NCBI RefSeq assembly: GCF_000011485.1
Contig: NC_005071.1
Span: 1,181,347 to 1,245,346 of the forward strand
Direction of reading: 5' to 3'
DNA from: Prochlorococcus marinus str. MIT 9313
GTDB lineage: Bacteria > Cyanobacteriota > Cyanobacteriia > PCC-6307 > Cyanobiaceae
Length of the DNA: 64,000 nucleotides
Both the position numbers and the translations under genes were made by a program. Shown one piece after another: positions 8,237-20,759 of the stretch. The notes under the pieces were generated by a model that ran no database searches, was not told where the DNA came from, and saw only the letters and a list, made by a program, of their open reading frames with translations. The stretch's first letter is position 1, and each line of letters opens with the position of its first letter.

Positions 8237-8693
8237 TGGATCTGGTCTTCAAGACTTCGCCATGGTGCCCTATCCGACAAGGGTTTAACCACCCCAACCG
8301 AGTCAGTTATGACATATCAACGCTTTAGAAAGTCGAATCAACTCCTATCCCTTCTGAATCGAGGCTGAGGCCCTCTCAAGCAAATTCTGATGGTGGATAA
8401 ACCCTCGTCTTCAATCAGCCCGTCCCACTCATCGCCAGGTTTTTCGTCAATGAGTCGCACTGCTTGTATAGCAAAAAGGTGCAGCGATAACAGCTATGCC
8501 CCTCTTTGGCTTATGCAACAACCTCCACGCCGATCAACTGATCCACATTTGGGAGCAACCAATTCTTGCAATGGGAAGAGAGCTATCAGCAACGCCCACT
8601 GAGCAACAGACTGTTCATCAAGGTCTTAGCGGCTCTACCAATTCAAGTAAAAACCCATAATGTGAACCTCAACCTTGCCAGGCACCCGCCACA
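8237..8693. other. Gene-poor spacer upstream of sasA
   Basis: I see no convincing gene in this 457-nt spacer. It should hold divergent promoters for the exported protein at 8236 and for sasA at 8694. A 70-codon plus-strand frame at 8390-8602 is low-complexity and was not accepted. Confidence 0.5.
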
Positions 8694-9806
8694 GTGGATG
8701 GGGTCAAAGCCAATCAGCGACAACAGCTTCAGCTCCTGCTTGTAGCAGCTCGCCATCAGCTCTCCAGAAGCGATCTGCGATCAATGATCCAGTTTCTGGA
8801 GAATGAAGACTGCGGCTTCAATGTCACGCTGCAGATGGCTGATCCAAGTGAACAGCCGGAGTTGCTTGAACTGCATCGACTAGTGGCTACCCCTGCCCTA
8901 ATCAAGCTATCGCCAACGCCAAAGCAAGTGTTCGCAGGCAGCAGTATTTTCCAGCAACTACAAAACTGGATCACTCGCTGGCAGCAAGACATCGTCGTCA
9001 CTGGCCTGGGCCTGAGCTTGAGGCCAACAGAACTAGATGGGAGCCGCACTCAAAGGGAATTGCAACTGGAAGATCAGCTGCTGGTATTGCGCCAGGAGAA
9101 CGAAACCCTGATCGACCGCCTCAATGCACAGGAAAGAACACTGAGAATGGTGGCTCATGAGTTAAGAACTCCTCTAACCGCAGCAGTCCTAGCGTTGCAG
9201 AGTCAACAGCTGGGGCAAATCAATATTGAACACTTTCAGGATGTCGTCAAACGGCGTCTTGATGAAATCGAATTGCTATCAAAAGACCTGCTGGAAGTAA
9301 AAAGCACGAAATGGGAAGACCTTTTCAATCCACAAAATCTTGATCTAGGAAATATCGCCGCTGAAGCGATCCTAGAGCTCGAAAAGCTATGGCTGGATCG
9401 AAACATCGAGATCCGTACAGATATTCCCTCCGACCTACCCAAGGTATTTGCTGATCAGAGGCGCATGCGACAGGTGCTGCTCAACCTGCTGGAAAATGCC
9501 CTGAAGTTCACTGAGGATGGCGGGGAAGTTTCACTGACCATGCTGCACCGCACAAGTCATTGGGTGCAGGTGAGCATCTGTGACAACGGGCCAGGGATTC
9601 CAGAAGATGAGCAAGAGCGGATTTTTCTTGACCGAGTGCGCTTGCCACAAACTTCAGTGTCAACATCTGGATTCGGAGTCGGCCTATCGGTATGCCGCCG
9701 CATCGTGGAGGTCCATGGGGGCAAAATCTGGGTTGTCTCAGAACCCGACAAGGGCGCATGCTTTTACTTAACAGTTCCAGTCTGGCAACGAAATGGACAA
9801 GAATGA
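8694..9806 (+). CDS. sasA: Circadian clock-associated histidine kinase SasA
   Basis: SasA reads the KaiABC oscillator and phosphorylates RpaA. The first 100 residues form the KaiB-like thioredoxin-fold sensor ([20 protein letters not shown], then [18 protein letters not shown]). Next come a coiled coil and the kinase: H-box [14 protein letters not shown]-box [12 protein letters not shown]1 DNGPGIP and G2 GFGVGLSV. All catalytic motifs are intact and the length of 370 residues is right. The start is GTG 8694. The partner kai genes are outside the window. Confidence 0.95.
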   Translation: MDGVKANQRQQLQLLLVAARHQLSRSDLRSMIQFLENEDCGFNVTLQMADPSEQPELLELHRLVATPALIKLSPTPKQVFAGSSIFQQLQNWITRWQQDIVVTGLGLSLRPTELDGSRTQRELQLEDQLLVLRQENETLIDRLNAQERTLRMVAHELRTPLTAAVLALQSQQLGQINIEHFQDVVKRRLDEIELLSKDLLEVKSTKWEDLFNPQNLDLGNIAAEAILELEKLWLDRNIEIRTDIPSDLPKVFADQRRMRQVLLNLLENALKFTEDGGEVSLTMLHRTSHWVQVSICDNGPGIPEDEQERIFLDRVRLPQTSVSTSGFGVGLSVCRRIVEVHGGKIWVVSEPDKGACFYLTVPVWQRNGQE

Positions 9807-9890
9807 ACTCCGCTTGCCTTGACGGAGGGTCAGGCTTAAACGTAGTTTTCCCGAGTGATCACAAGCACAGACAGCTGTGATTACGGCCTC

Positions 9891-9963
9891 GCCCCCATCG
9901 TCTAGAGGCCTAGGACACCTCCCTTTCACGGAGGCGACAGGGGTTCGAATCCCCTTGGGGGTA
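9891..9963 (+). tRNA. trnE: tRNA-Glu (anticodon TTC)
   Basis: A 73-nt cloverleaf. The acceptor stem GCCCCCA pairs with TGGGGGT including a terminal G-U pair. The anticodon arm CCTCC-CTTTCAC-GGAGG carries TTC and the T-arm has GGGGTTCGAATCCCC. CCA is not encoded. In cyanobacteria this tRNA also supplies glutamate for tetrapyrrole synthesis through HemA. Confidence 0.97.
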
Positions 9964-10093
9964 TCAGTTGATAAAGGATTGAGGTTGCTAAAGGTGGGCT
10001 TCTATTCGCAAAAGCTATGACCTTTTTCGTAGACCCTTAGCTCGAACAATTTAAACAAACGCTGCTCAAGATGATCTGCATATTTTGAGGTGT

Positions 10094-10666
10094 TCAAACC
10101 AAGGACTGGCGACGCAAGCCCTCCATCTCCACTGCAAGTAGATTTGCAGTGAGATCATCTCTCAATCGCTGTTCAATCAAGGCAACTGGCATACCAATGC
10201 AGCCCTGAACAGTGAGCTCGTAGAGAAGGGAAGTTGACGTTCCCTCAGCCAGCTCACGCATGATCCAACTTCCCTCAAAACGTCTGAAGTCCCCTTTAAG
10301 CAAATGGAACTGCAACTTGCCCTCAGCTCGATATTCCACCAACTCCAACTGAACCTGAGCTGAAAACCTCAGCCCCAGCAACTGTTGAGAACCCACCTGG
10401 TTCAGCCACACTCGATTGCCAGTGCGTTCCAACACTGTGCTGCTGGCAAGGTTTGGGATGAATTCACTAAGTTTGTCGTAATCGGTCAGAACGTCCCATA
10501 GCAAAGACTCTTTGATCGGCGTCCTCAGCTGGACCGCAAGTCGTCGCGCCCCATGAGGCAAGCGTTCCATCGTCTGCTCGATGGCCTGTCGCTTCACAGA
10601 GACCGACTCTGGTGAGGCTATGAGCACGGAACCCGAACGTGGTTGAAGATCCTGGATAGGTACCAC
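10094..10666 (-). CDS. SRPBCC (COQ10/START-like cyclase) family protein
   Basis: A 190-residue protein of the polyketide-cyclase/dehydrase superfamily. Evidence is the TPIKESLLWDVLTDYDKLSEFIPN block near residue 50, the typical ligand-cavity opening, and the C-terminal long helix VALIEQRLRDDLTANLLA. Members bind lipids, quinones or pigments; the ligand here is unknown. The first 30 residues are probably a disordered extension, and a later start, for example near MERLPHGARR, is possible. It is divergent from petH. Confidence 0.78.
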   Translation of the reverse strand: MVPIQDLQPRSGSVLIASPESVSVKRQAIEQTMERLPHGARRLAVQLRTPIKESLLWDVLTDYDKLSEFIPNLASSTVLERTGNRVWLNQVGSQQLLGLRFSAQVQLELVEYRAEGKLQFHLLKGDFRRFEGSWIMRELAEGTSTSLLYELTVQGCIGMPVALIEQRLRDDLTANLLAVEMEGLRRQSLV

Positions 10667-10807
10667 AAGAAGAGGCTGTGCTCAAGACGCCTAAGAATAC
10701 CGAAAGAATTCAATGACCGTTGAGCCAATGCCCAGAGACTGAGCTGTGCCAATCGCTAAACGTAACCCGAAAACGCGGATGAGTATGCATACCATCACAC
10801 CTTCTAA

Positions 10808-11938
<1,131 letters not shown>

Positions 11939-11950
11939 TCCTGCACTCTC

Positions 11951-12001
11951 CAGGTTTTTTAACCTGATAAAAAGACCCGCCCAAATGGGCGGGTCTTTTT
12001 A
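11951..12001 (+). terminator. Rho-independent terminator of petH
   Basis: A strong stem GACCCGCCC (11974-11982) / GGGCGGGTC (11987-11995) has a four-base loop, A-run before and T-run after (to 12000). A smaller hairpin CAGGTT/AACCTG (11951-11966) precedes it. It lies 13-60 nt behind the petH stop and separates it from zwf. Confidence 0.92.
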
Positions 12002-12109
12002 TGCTTCCTCAAATTTTTTTGGGCATACGACGACAAACCATGCCGGGATGGTCTGGAGCACTTTGAATTCACAGATCCTTGGTTACCCGTCAGAAGAGGT
12101 CTGTGTTCC

Positions 12110-13633
12110 ATGAGCACCACGATCACCAACCCTTTACGGGTTGGACTACGTCAAGAGCGGGTTATCGCTCCGCAGTGCCTAGTCATCTTTGGTGCAAGTG
12201 GCGACCTGACCCACCGAAAATTGGTTCCAGCCCTTTTCGAGCTATACAAACAACGGCGGCTACCGAGTGAATTCGCCCTACTTGGCTGCGCGCGACGTCC
12301 TTGGAGCAACGAAATATTTCGCCAAAAAATGGCTGAAGCCCTCGGCGAGACTATCAACGAAAACCATCTTGCTTGGGATCAATTCGCCGCTGGTCTTTTT
12401 TACGAACCTGTCGATCTACAGAAGCCAGAAGACCTCATCAAACTCAGCCATCGGCTGGAAGAGATTGATCGACTCCGCGCCACCCGCAGCAATCGCACCT
12501 TCTATCTTTCGGTGTCACCAAAGTTCTACGGCAGTGGCTGCAAAGCTCTTGCTAATGCCGGTCTTCTAAGTGATCCCAAACGCAGTCGAGTGGTTATCGA
12601 AAAACCATTCGGGCGTGATTACGCCAGTGCTCAGTCTTTAAATCAAATCGTCCAAAGCTGTGGCCAAGAGAATCAAATCTTCCGCATCGACCACTACCTC
12701 GGCAAAGAAACAGTCCAGAACATCCTTGTGCTGCGATTCGCAAATACCATCTTTGAACCAATCTGGAACCGGAATTACATCTCCAGCGTTCAAATCACAG
12801 CCGCTGAAACCGTAGGGGTTGAAGAACGAGCCAACTACTACGAATCGTCAGGGGCCCTGCGCGACATGGTGCAAAACCATCTCACCCAGATGCTGGCCAT
12901 CACCACGATGGAACCGCCAGGGCGCTTTGACCCTGAGGCAATCCGCAATGAAAAAGCCAAGGTTTTGCTAGCGGCTCGCCTAGCGGATGAGTTGGAACCT
13001 TGGAACTGCTGCATCCGTGGCCAGTACGCACCTGGCGGCACCAAGGAAGCTCCGATAGCAGGCTACCGACAGGAGCCGGGTGTCGATCCCAGCAGCACCA
13101 CCGAGACCTATGTAGCGATGAAACTTTTCATCGACAACTGGCGCTGGCAGGGAGTGCCCTTTTACGTTCGCACTGGCAAACGACTGGCAAAGCGTCTTAG
13201 TGAAGTGGTTCTCACCTTTCGAGAAGCACCCGTGCATCTTTTCGATGCCGCTGGGGGCAGCCCTACAGCGAACCAACTCATCCTGCGAATCCAACCGGAT
13301 GAAGGAGCCGAGTGGCGCTTTGAGGTGAAGTCACCTGGTTCAGGCATGCGCAGCCGACCAGTAGAGATGGAATTCTCCTATGACGAATCCTTCGGTGAGC
13401 CATCCGATGAGGGATACGTCCGACTTTTAGCCGATGCCATGCTCAGTGACCCAACTTTATTCACCCGCAGTGATGAGGTTGAAGCAGCGTGGCGCCTTTA
13501 CACCCCTCTCCTGGAACTGATTGAAGACAGCCCATGGCAATTGCCCATTCATCCCTATGAATCACGTACCTGGGGGCCCGCTGCTGCCGATACCCTGCTT
13601 GCCAATGACGGATTGCTCTGGCGCCGACCCTGA
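12110..13633 (+). CDS. zwf: Glucose-6-phosphate 1-dehydrogenase
   Basis: It catalyses the NADP-dependent entry step of the oxidative pentose phosphate pathway, the main dark source of NADPH in cyanobacteria. Motifs are the nucleotide-binding VIFGASGDLTHRKL, the substrate-binding RIDHYLGKE with the catalytic His region, and VIEKPFGRD. The length of 507 residues is normal. It is followed 41 nt later by opcA, its allosteric activator, the usual cyanobacterial arrangement. Redox control is expected from the family but cannot be judged from this sequence. Confidence 0.98.
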   Translation: MSTTITNPLRVGLRQERVIAPQCLVIFGASGDLTHRKLVPALFELYKQRRLPSEFALLGCARRPWSNEIFRQKMAEALGETINENHLAWDQFAAGLFYEPVDLQKPEDLIKLSHRLEEIDRLRATRSNRTFYLSVSPKFYGSGCKALANAGLLSDPKRSRVVIEKPFGRDYASAQSLNQIVQSCGQENQIFRIDHYLGKETVQNILVLRFANTIFEPIWNRNYISSVQITAAETVGVEERANYYESSGALRDMVQNHLTQMLAITTMEPPGRFDPEAIRNEKAKVLLAARLADELEPWNCCIRGQYAPGGTKEAPIAGYRQEPGVDPSSTTETYVAMKLFIDNWRWQGVPFYVRTGKRLAKRLSEVVLTFREAPVHLFDAAGGSPTANQLILRIQPDEGAEWRFEVKSPGSGMRSRPVEMEFSYDESFGEPSDEGYVRLLADAMLSDPTLFTRSDEVEAAWRLYTPLLELIEDSPWQLPIHPYESRTWGPAAADTLLANDGLLWRRP

Positions 13634-13674
13634 TTCCGCCTGGCTCATCTCATCTTGATTACTCAGCTCTATCC

Positions 13675-14964
13675 ATGTCCCCCCAGCTCACGCTTCAGAG
13701 CCCTCTGCAACTCCCTCCTAGTGAGGTCCCTAGCTATCTCGAGCAGCTCTGGTTAAACGATCAACCTGGCAACACAGGCGCCAAAACATTCTCCCTGCTG
13801 GTTTGGCAGCCGGCCTGGGTCGAACAGCAGCTGGTTAGAACCGGCCAGATTGATGGCCCGATCATTGGATCGCAGAGCCAAGAGCTCATCCAAGCTGCCC
13901 GCCAAGCCGTTACCGAAGGCGATCTACCCCACAGCACACCTCCTCTGGATTCAAGTGTTGCAGCAGTCCTTGCCAATCGCAAAGGCAATCAACATGGCGA
14001 GGATTTACGTGGGCAACACATTGATGCTGCCATCAGTGCCTTAGAACCCCGACGCCTGATCACACTGGCACCAACCCTCGAGAAGGGGCATGACCTCGAG
14101 ACACTCGTGGCTGCTTATTGCCCATTACCAGAAGAAGGAGGAGGAAACAGCGCCTGCGGAGATGTGGTGGTGCTTCGCGGTGACCATCACGCCCTAACAG
14201 ATGGGCTGGGAATCCTTCAACCTCTACTACCTGCAGAACTGCCCTCCTGGGTCTGGTGGAACGGCAGCCTGGACGAAGCCCCCGAATTGCTCGAGCGGCT
14301 GGCTGTGACCCCACGGCGCCTGGTGATCGATACAGCACTAGGAGATCCCCATCGCTGCATTGAGCTGCTCAATGCCCATGTGGAAGCAGGCCGAGCGGTG
14401 AATGATCTGAATTGGTTAAGGCTGCGCACTTGGCGAGAACACCTCGCAATGGTGTTTGACCCACCACACCGCCGCAATGCCCTTAGTCATGTTGATCAGC
14501 TCGAAATCGACGTTGAGGGTCATCACCCCGTCCAGGGGCTGTTGTTAGCCGCCTGGATCGCCGATCGACTGGGATGGCAATTACAAGCCACCCAGACAAT
14601 AAAAGGGGAAGGCATTGCTGCCGAATTCCGCCGAACCGATGGCACCACTGTTCAGTTTCGCCTTATGCCTGTACCCATGGGGCAACCGAGCATTCATCCT
14701 GGCCAGATCGTGGGGGTCAGGTTGATCTGCAAGCCAGATGCACAACTCGAACATGCCGTTTGCGTGATTCTCTGTGCCGAATCTGGCGGCTGCATGAGAC
14801 TCGAAGCAGGTGGCATGGCCAGCATGGAGCTGATTGAAGAAGTCGTCCCCATGCAGGTCGCCTCTGTAGAGATGGATGTAGCCAGACTCCTCGCTGGTGG
14901 CCATAACAGCACCACCCCCCTGCTTGCCGCTGCAGCCCCCCTTGCTGCCAAGCTGCTTAGCTAA
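13675..14964 (+). CDS. opcA: Glucose-6-phosphate dehydrogenase assembly protein OpcA
   Basis: OpcA promotes oligomerisation and activation of Zwf. This 429-residue protein follows zwf directly and contains the family blocks FSLLVWQPAWVEQQL near the N-terminus, DVVVLRGDHHALTDGLGIL and LNDLNWLRLRTWREHLA (as VNDLNWLRLR here) in the middle. The C-terminus is Ala/Leu rich. ATG 13675 is the first in-frame start. Co-transcription with zwf is likely. Confidence 0.93.
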   Translation: MSPQLTLQSPLQLPPSEVPSYLEQLWLNDQPGNTGAKTFSLLVWQPAWVEQQLVRTGQIDGPIIGSQSQELIQAARQAVTEGDLPHSTPPLDSSVAAVLANRKGNQHGEDLRGQHIDAAISALEPRRLITLAPTLEKGHDLETLVAAYCPLPEEGGGNSACGDVVVLRGDHHALTDGLGILQPLLPAELPSWVWWNGSLDEAPELLERLAVTPRRLVIDTALGDPHRCIELLNAHVEAGRAVNDLNWLRLRTWREHLAMVFDPPHRRNALSHVDQLEIDVEGHHPVQGLLLAAWIADRLGWQLQATQTIKGEGIAAEFRRTDGTTVQFRLMPVPMGQPSIHPGQIVGVRLICKPDAQLEHAVCVILCAESGGCMRLEAGGMASMELIEEVVPMQVASVEMDVARLLAGGHNSTTPLLAAAAPLAAKLLS

Positions 14965-15005
14965 GACCCCCCTTTGGCGAAGCCCTTTTTCAGCCGCCAC
15001 CCGTC

Positions 15006-16433
15006 ATGGCCTGTGTGATTGCTGCCCCAGCCAGTGGCACTGGAAAAACCTTACTAAGCCTCACCCTCACAGCCTGGGCACGCAGCCGTGATCTAAGCCT
15101 CCAACCATTCAAGGTGGGGCCCGACTATCTCGACCCGCAACAACTAACAGTTGCTTCCGGTAGACCCTGTCGAAACCTTGACCTACTGCTCTGTGGCCCC
15201 GACTGGGTGCAAAACAGCTTTCATGGCTTTGGTGCAGCTGCCGACCTTGCGCTGGTGGAAGGCGTCATGGGCCTATTCGATGGTGTCGGCACATCGCAGC
15301 AAGGCAGTACTGCTGCCGTAGCTCGTCACCTGCAACTACCAGTCGTGCTTGTCGTGGATGCAAGCGGCCAAGCAGGCTCCCTAGCGGCCCTTGTTAAAGG
15401 CTTCCGAGACCACGATCCACAACTGACTCTGGCCGGGGTGGTGTTGAACCGGGTCAATAGCAATCGCCACAAAGAATTACTGAAAGAAGTCCTCAACAGC
15501 ATTGAGGTCAAAGTGCTCGGTTGCTTGCCCCGAGATCCTGAACTCATTCTTCCCAGCAGACATCTCGGCCTTGCCCCAGCCCATGAGCTTGAGCGATTGG
15601 AAGCTCGACTACAAGCCTGGAGCGCCCTCGCAGAAACTCATCTCGATCTAACGAGCTTCAAAACGTTGCTCCGCGCGCCTACACCGGCAATAGATCCAAT
15701 TGATGCCCTGCTTGGAGAAAAGAGCATCCAATCACCACAACCCCTACGGCCTGTAGCAGTCGCTCAAGACGATGCCTTTCACTTTCGCTATCCAGAAACC
15801 AAAGATTGCCTTGAAGCTCTTGGGATGCCAGTCCTGCCCTGGAAACCACTGGAGGATGAACCCCTACCTGCACAAGCGAAAGGTGTGATCCTTCCAGGCG
15901 GCTTCCCCGAACAATATGCGGCGAGTCTTAGTCAATGTGATCGCAGCATGGCAGACCTACGAGCCTGGTATGGACGGCGCCCGATTTATGCCGAATGTGG
16001 CGGGATGCTGCTGCTTGGACAGACCCTCACTGATCTGGAAGGACAAGCCCATCCAATGACAGGCCTACTTCCTTTTCATGCCAAAAAAGGCTCTCTTCAA
16101 GTGGGTTATCGCAGCCTTGATGGCACTGAAGACAGTCTTGTTGTACGCAAAGGTGATCGACTGATCGGCCATGAATTCCACCGCTGGGAACTCCACCCCA
16201 TGGGCCCTAACGATGGCTTAAAAAAACCTCTTGATCGACCACACATGATCAACAAGCCAAGCTCTCTATGGCAAGTTCAAGGGTGGCGGGTGCCGCAACA
16301 CAAAGAAGGATGGAGCCATCAGACATTGCATGCCAGCTGGGTGCACCTCCACTGGGCGAGCTGCTCAATGATCTCCCGTCGATGGCGAGCCGCACTCGAG
16401 CCGCAATCAATCCCAGCAACAAGTGATTTCTGA
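15006..16433 (+). CDS. cobB: Cobyrinic acid a,c-diamide synthase
   Basis: CobB/CbiA amidates cobyrinic acid during (pseudo)cobalamin synthesis. The N-terminal synthetase part has the P-loop APASGTGKT and KVGPDYLDP; the C-terminal glutamine amidotransferase part has ILPGGFPEQYA, YAECGGMLLLG with the catalytic Cys, and GHEFHRWEL. The length of 475 residues matches. It is 41 nt behind opcA on the same strand and may be co-transcribed with it, although the two functions are unrelated. Confidence 0.95.
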   Translation: MACVIAAPASGTGKTLLSLTLTAWARSRDLSLQPFKVGPDYLDPQQLTVASGRPCRNLDLLLCGPDWVQNSFHGFGAAADLALVEGVMGLFDGVGTSQQGSTAAVARHLQLPVVLVVDASGQAGSLAALVKGFRDHDPQLTLAGVVLNRVNSNRHKELLKEVLNSIEVKVLGCLPRDPELILPSRHLGLAPAHELERLEARLQAWSALAETHLDLTSFKTLLRAPTPAIDPIDALLGEKSIQSPQPLRPVAVAQDDAFHFRYPETKDCLEALGMPVLPWKPLEDEPLPAQAKGVILPGGFPEQYAASLSQCDRSMADLRAWYGRRPIYAECGGMLLLGQTLTDLEGQAHPMTGLLPFHAKKGSLQVGYRSLDGTEDSLVVRKGDRLIGHEFHRWELHPMGPNDGLKKPLDRPHMINKPSSLWQVQGWRVPQHKEGWSHQTLHASWVHLHWASCSMISRRWRAALEPQSIPATSDF

Positions 16434-16502
16434 ACAGCACAAACCCAGGAAGACATCATTTGAAGATGCTCGTCAAAATTCAGCCAGCAGCAACCGTCCT
16501 GC

Positions 16503-17093
16503 ATGACATCTCGTCAACTTTGGATCATCCGCCATGGGGCTACCGAATGGGCACTCCAAGGCCGTCATACCGGCAGCACCGACCTCCCCTTGCTACCCCA
16601 GGGGGAAGAAGAGGCGAAGGCTCTTGCTCCTGTGCTCAAAGGCGTGACATTTGCCGCTGTGTTGTCATCTCCCCTGCAACGAGCCATACGCACCTGTGCG
16701 CTGGCTGAGCTTGAAATACCTGCTGAAATCATGCCGGAGCTGATCGAATGGAACTACGGAAACTATGAAGGCATCACCACAGCAGAGATCCGTCAAACCG
16801 TTCCTGCGTGGACCATTTGGGACCAAGGTTGTCCTGGTGGCGAGCACGCTACTGCCGTGCAAGAGCGTTGTGAACGAATTATTGAACATGCCCTCGGCAT
16901 CTCAAACAACGGTGACATCGTTCTCTTCGCCCATGGACATATCTTGCGAGCCCTGACTGGCACCTGGCTAGGTCTCGGTGCCGCAGCAGGCCGACTGTTC
17001 AGACTAGATACCGGCAGCATTTGCATTCTTGGTTTCGAAAGAGAGCAGCGCGTGATCACACGCTGGAATGCCCTCTGCACTGGCACGTTCTAA
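16503..17093 (+). CDS. Histidine phosphatase (phosphoglycerate mutase-like) family protein
   Basis: A 196-residue branch 1 histidine phosphatase. The catalytic motif is WIIRHGATEW at residues 7-16, with SSPLQRAIRT, the acidic EWNYGNYEG and the second histidine in LFAHGHILRAL. Substrates in the family range from phosphoglycerate to sugar phosphates and cobalamin intermediates. The neighbouring cobB makes a CobC-like alpha-ribazole phosphatase role tempting, but the sequence does not decide it. Confidence 0.88.
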   Translation: MTSRQLWIIRHGATEWALQGRHTGSTDLPLLPQGEEEAKALAPVLKGVTFAAVLSSPLQRAIRTCALAELEIPAEIMPELIEWNYGNYEGITTAEIRQTVPAWTIWDQGCPGGEHATAVQERCERIIEHALGISNNGDIVLFAHGHILRALTGTWLGLGAAAGRLFRLDTGSICILGFEREQRVITRWNALCTGTF

Positions 17094-17172
17094 ATCGAAC
17101 AACGAAAGGTTCTTGCGCCAAGATTGACCATTGATCATGAGCGAATATTGACAAGCTCACCTGATCGCCTCA

Positions 17173-17862
17173 ATGGCTGACACCACCCTATGGGCCGAAC
17201 TATTGGCCTTTGGCACCGGCTTAGCTCTCTCGCCGATCCATTTAGGTGTCCTACTTCTCCTACTGCTAGGGCCTAAACCAATTCAGCGGGGAAGTTGGTT
17301 CGTTACTGGCTGGATCGTAACCACTCTGGTCACCGTCATCCTATTGCTGACTGTGGGCCACAGCTTGGTGTTGGACATGACCCAAGGCTCTCATCATCGA
17401 ACAGCTCTCGACCTTCTTGGCGGAGGAGCTTTGATCTCGTTGGGATTAAAGGAGCTCTTGCGTTCGTTTGCTGCAGGAGAAGAACAACCAGCCTGGACCC
17501 ATACGATCGAACGATTTATCAATTTGCCGCTGCCGCTTTTGATCGCCGTTGGTGCGCTAACAGAACTCATCAGCCCAGATGACCTCTTCCTGTTTGCCAA
17601 GACTTCAGCCGTGGTACTAGCCGCAAGCCTCCCCAGCTGGCAAGAAATCGTTGGCTTGGTATTTTTCACATTTGGCTCGAGCCTGCTGCTACTGATCCCA
17701 CTGGTCGCCGTGATCATTGGCAGAGAACGCGTGATTCCCTTGCTGCAATCTGGGAAACAACTTTTATTTGCCAAAGGTGACTTAATCGTTGGTGGGGTGA
17801 GTTTTGCTCTAGGTGCCTACCTTGGTTGGCAAGGAATCAGCGGTCTGACGATTGTGATCTGA
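17173..17862 (+). CDS. Six-span membrane protein, GAP/Sap-like
   Basis: A 229-residue integral membrane protein with about six hydrophobic segments (for example LAFGTGLALSPIHLGVLLLL, VTTLVTVILLLTVG, LLLLIPLVAVIIG and a C-terminal one). The ALSPIHLGV start resembles GAP-family/LysE-type exporters, which is suggestive only. Its 3' end overlaps the 3' end of the convergent helicase gene by 26 nt. Confidence 0.65.
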   Translation: MADTTLWAELLAFGTGLALSPIHLGVLLLLLLGPKPIQRGSWFVTGWIVTTLVTVILLLTVGHSLVLDMTQGSHHRTALDLLGGGALISLGLKELLRSFAAGEEQPAWTHTIERFINLPLPLLIAVGALTELISPDDLFLFAKTSAVVLAASLPSWQEIVGLVFFTFGSSLLLLIPLVAVIIGRERVIPLLQSGKQLLFAKGDLIVGGVSFALGAYLGWQGISGLTIVI

Positions 17863-19305
17863 GTTGATCCAGCCAGCGACTTTGTGCGGCGGCTCCTGTT
17901 TTCCCCACAAGCCACACACCTGTACGGGCACGACTAACAGCCACATAAACCAGTTGTCGTCTCAAGCTGAGATCTTGAGGCCAGAAAACATCACCAGCAA
18001 CAAACACTTCCCCGAAGCTGCTCCCCTGGCTGCGATGGACGGTAAGAACCGCCGCAGGGCCCAATGATGCGAAGGCATCTCGAAGCAGAAAAAAACGCCG
18101 CCATAAAGAGCGACCATCACTTTTGCCCGCCGCTTTTGCCTCAACCCTGAGCCTTTGCAACGTGGTATCGAGCAAACGTCTGCCCTCAGAACCAACTGGC
18201 GGCTGCAAACGCAACTCCAAATCCAGCTCACCTGCTCGAACTTTGGCCGTCAGGGTGTCAACCACCGGTACAGACCAATCGCTTTGGCCTTCTAAACCAA
18301 ACTCTGCAAGATCACAGCGTTCCGGAGTGACGTCACGGACAACCACCTCTCGGTTTGATCCGAGCACCATGTCGGGTTCCTCGCCAGTCTCGGCACCACT
18401 ACGAGAAGCCGGTGCCATGACTGCTTTGCGTGCAATCAAGACCTCTCCGGGGAGTACCGGCAACTGATCGGCCATATCACCATGAATCGCCCGCCTTGCA
18501 TGGGGAACCAATTGCTCCAAGCTGCGATTCGTGTAGCAAAGAATCCTTGCTGCATCAGGGTTATCCTGAATGGCCGCGGATTGCAAGGCAGCCTGAGCTC
18601 GCTTCAGCCAGTTGTTTTGATCCATGCATCCAACCCGGCCCAGCTCATCCTCAATCAAGGGAAAGCATGGCGGGGACTGACAGGGCAAGCTGCCATCGCG
18701 AAGACGACTCGCCAATCGCAACACAGGGCCCTGATGACGCACCACCTGCTGCAATGTTGCTGTACAGGCTCTATGCATCGAGAACACAGGGCTTTGGGCC
18801 TCACCGATAGGAGGCAGTTGAGCAGGATCACCTACAAAAACGAGACGTGTCCGAAAGGGGTGGGCACACTGCAGAGCAAGACCCAGCAGGGTGCTGTCGA
18901 TCATCGAAGATTCATCGATCAGAACCAGGCCCAATTGCTCTAGAGACTGGGCCGTTTGCTCTGTTGACTCACACAGCTCAAGATCACCCTGCCGCTTCAA
19001 TTTCAGGCGAAGCAGCCGATGAATCGTGGAGGGATACCAGGTGGGCCTGAGGCCTTCAAGATCTAGAGCCTGACGAAGCACACCAACAGCCTTATGAGTT
19101 GGCGCAACAACTGTCCAACACAGTCCAGCGTCCTCCACCTGACGCAACAATCGCATCGAAAGGAACGTCTTCCCACTGCCGGCGAAACCACTCAGAACAA
19201 AGGGATTGCCATGATTCGCATCATCCAACCAAGAACTGAACGCTTCGGCAGCCTGCTGCTGATCTGCGGTGAGCTCAACAGTCGCAGGATCTAAAGAAGA
19301 CTGCG

Positions 19306-19309
<4 letters not shown>
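17837..19309 (-). CDS. RecD/Dda-like SF1 DNA helicase
   Basis: A 490-residue superfamily 1B helicase. Walker A is GFAGSGKT near residue 45, motif II LVLIDESSM, motif III FVGDPAQLPPIGE, and the C-terminal motifs VLTVHRSQGSSF and YVAVSRAR. The RecD/Dda family unwinds 5'-3'. It is compact compared with RecD itself and has no long N-terminal RecB-interaction domain, so I would not call it RecD. GTG 19309 overlaps the stop of the DUF212 gene as GTGA, indicating translational coupling. Confidence 0.88.
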
Positions 19310-20744
<1,435 letters not shown>

Positions 20745-20759
20745 TCAGGCCAACCAGTC

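Noticed and set aside
8390-8602. 70-codon plus-strand frame upstream of sasA
   Set aside because: Ser/Pro/Arg-rich, no domain, typical of a chance frame.
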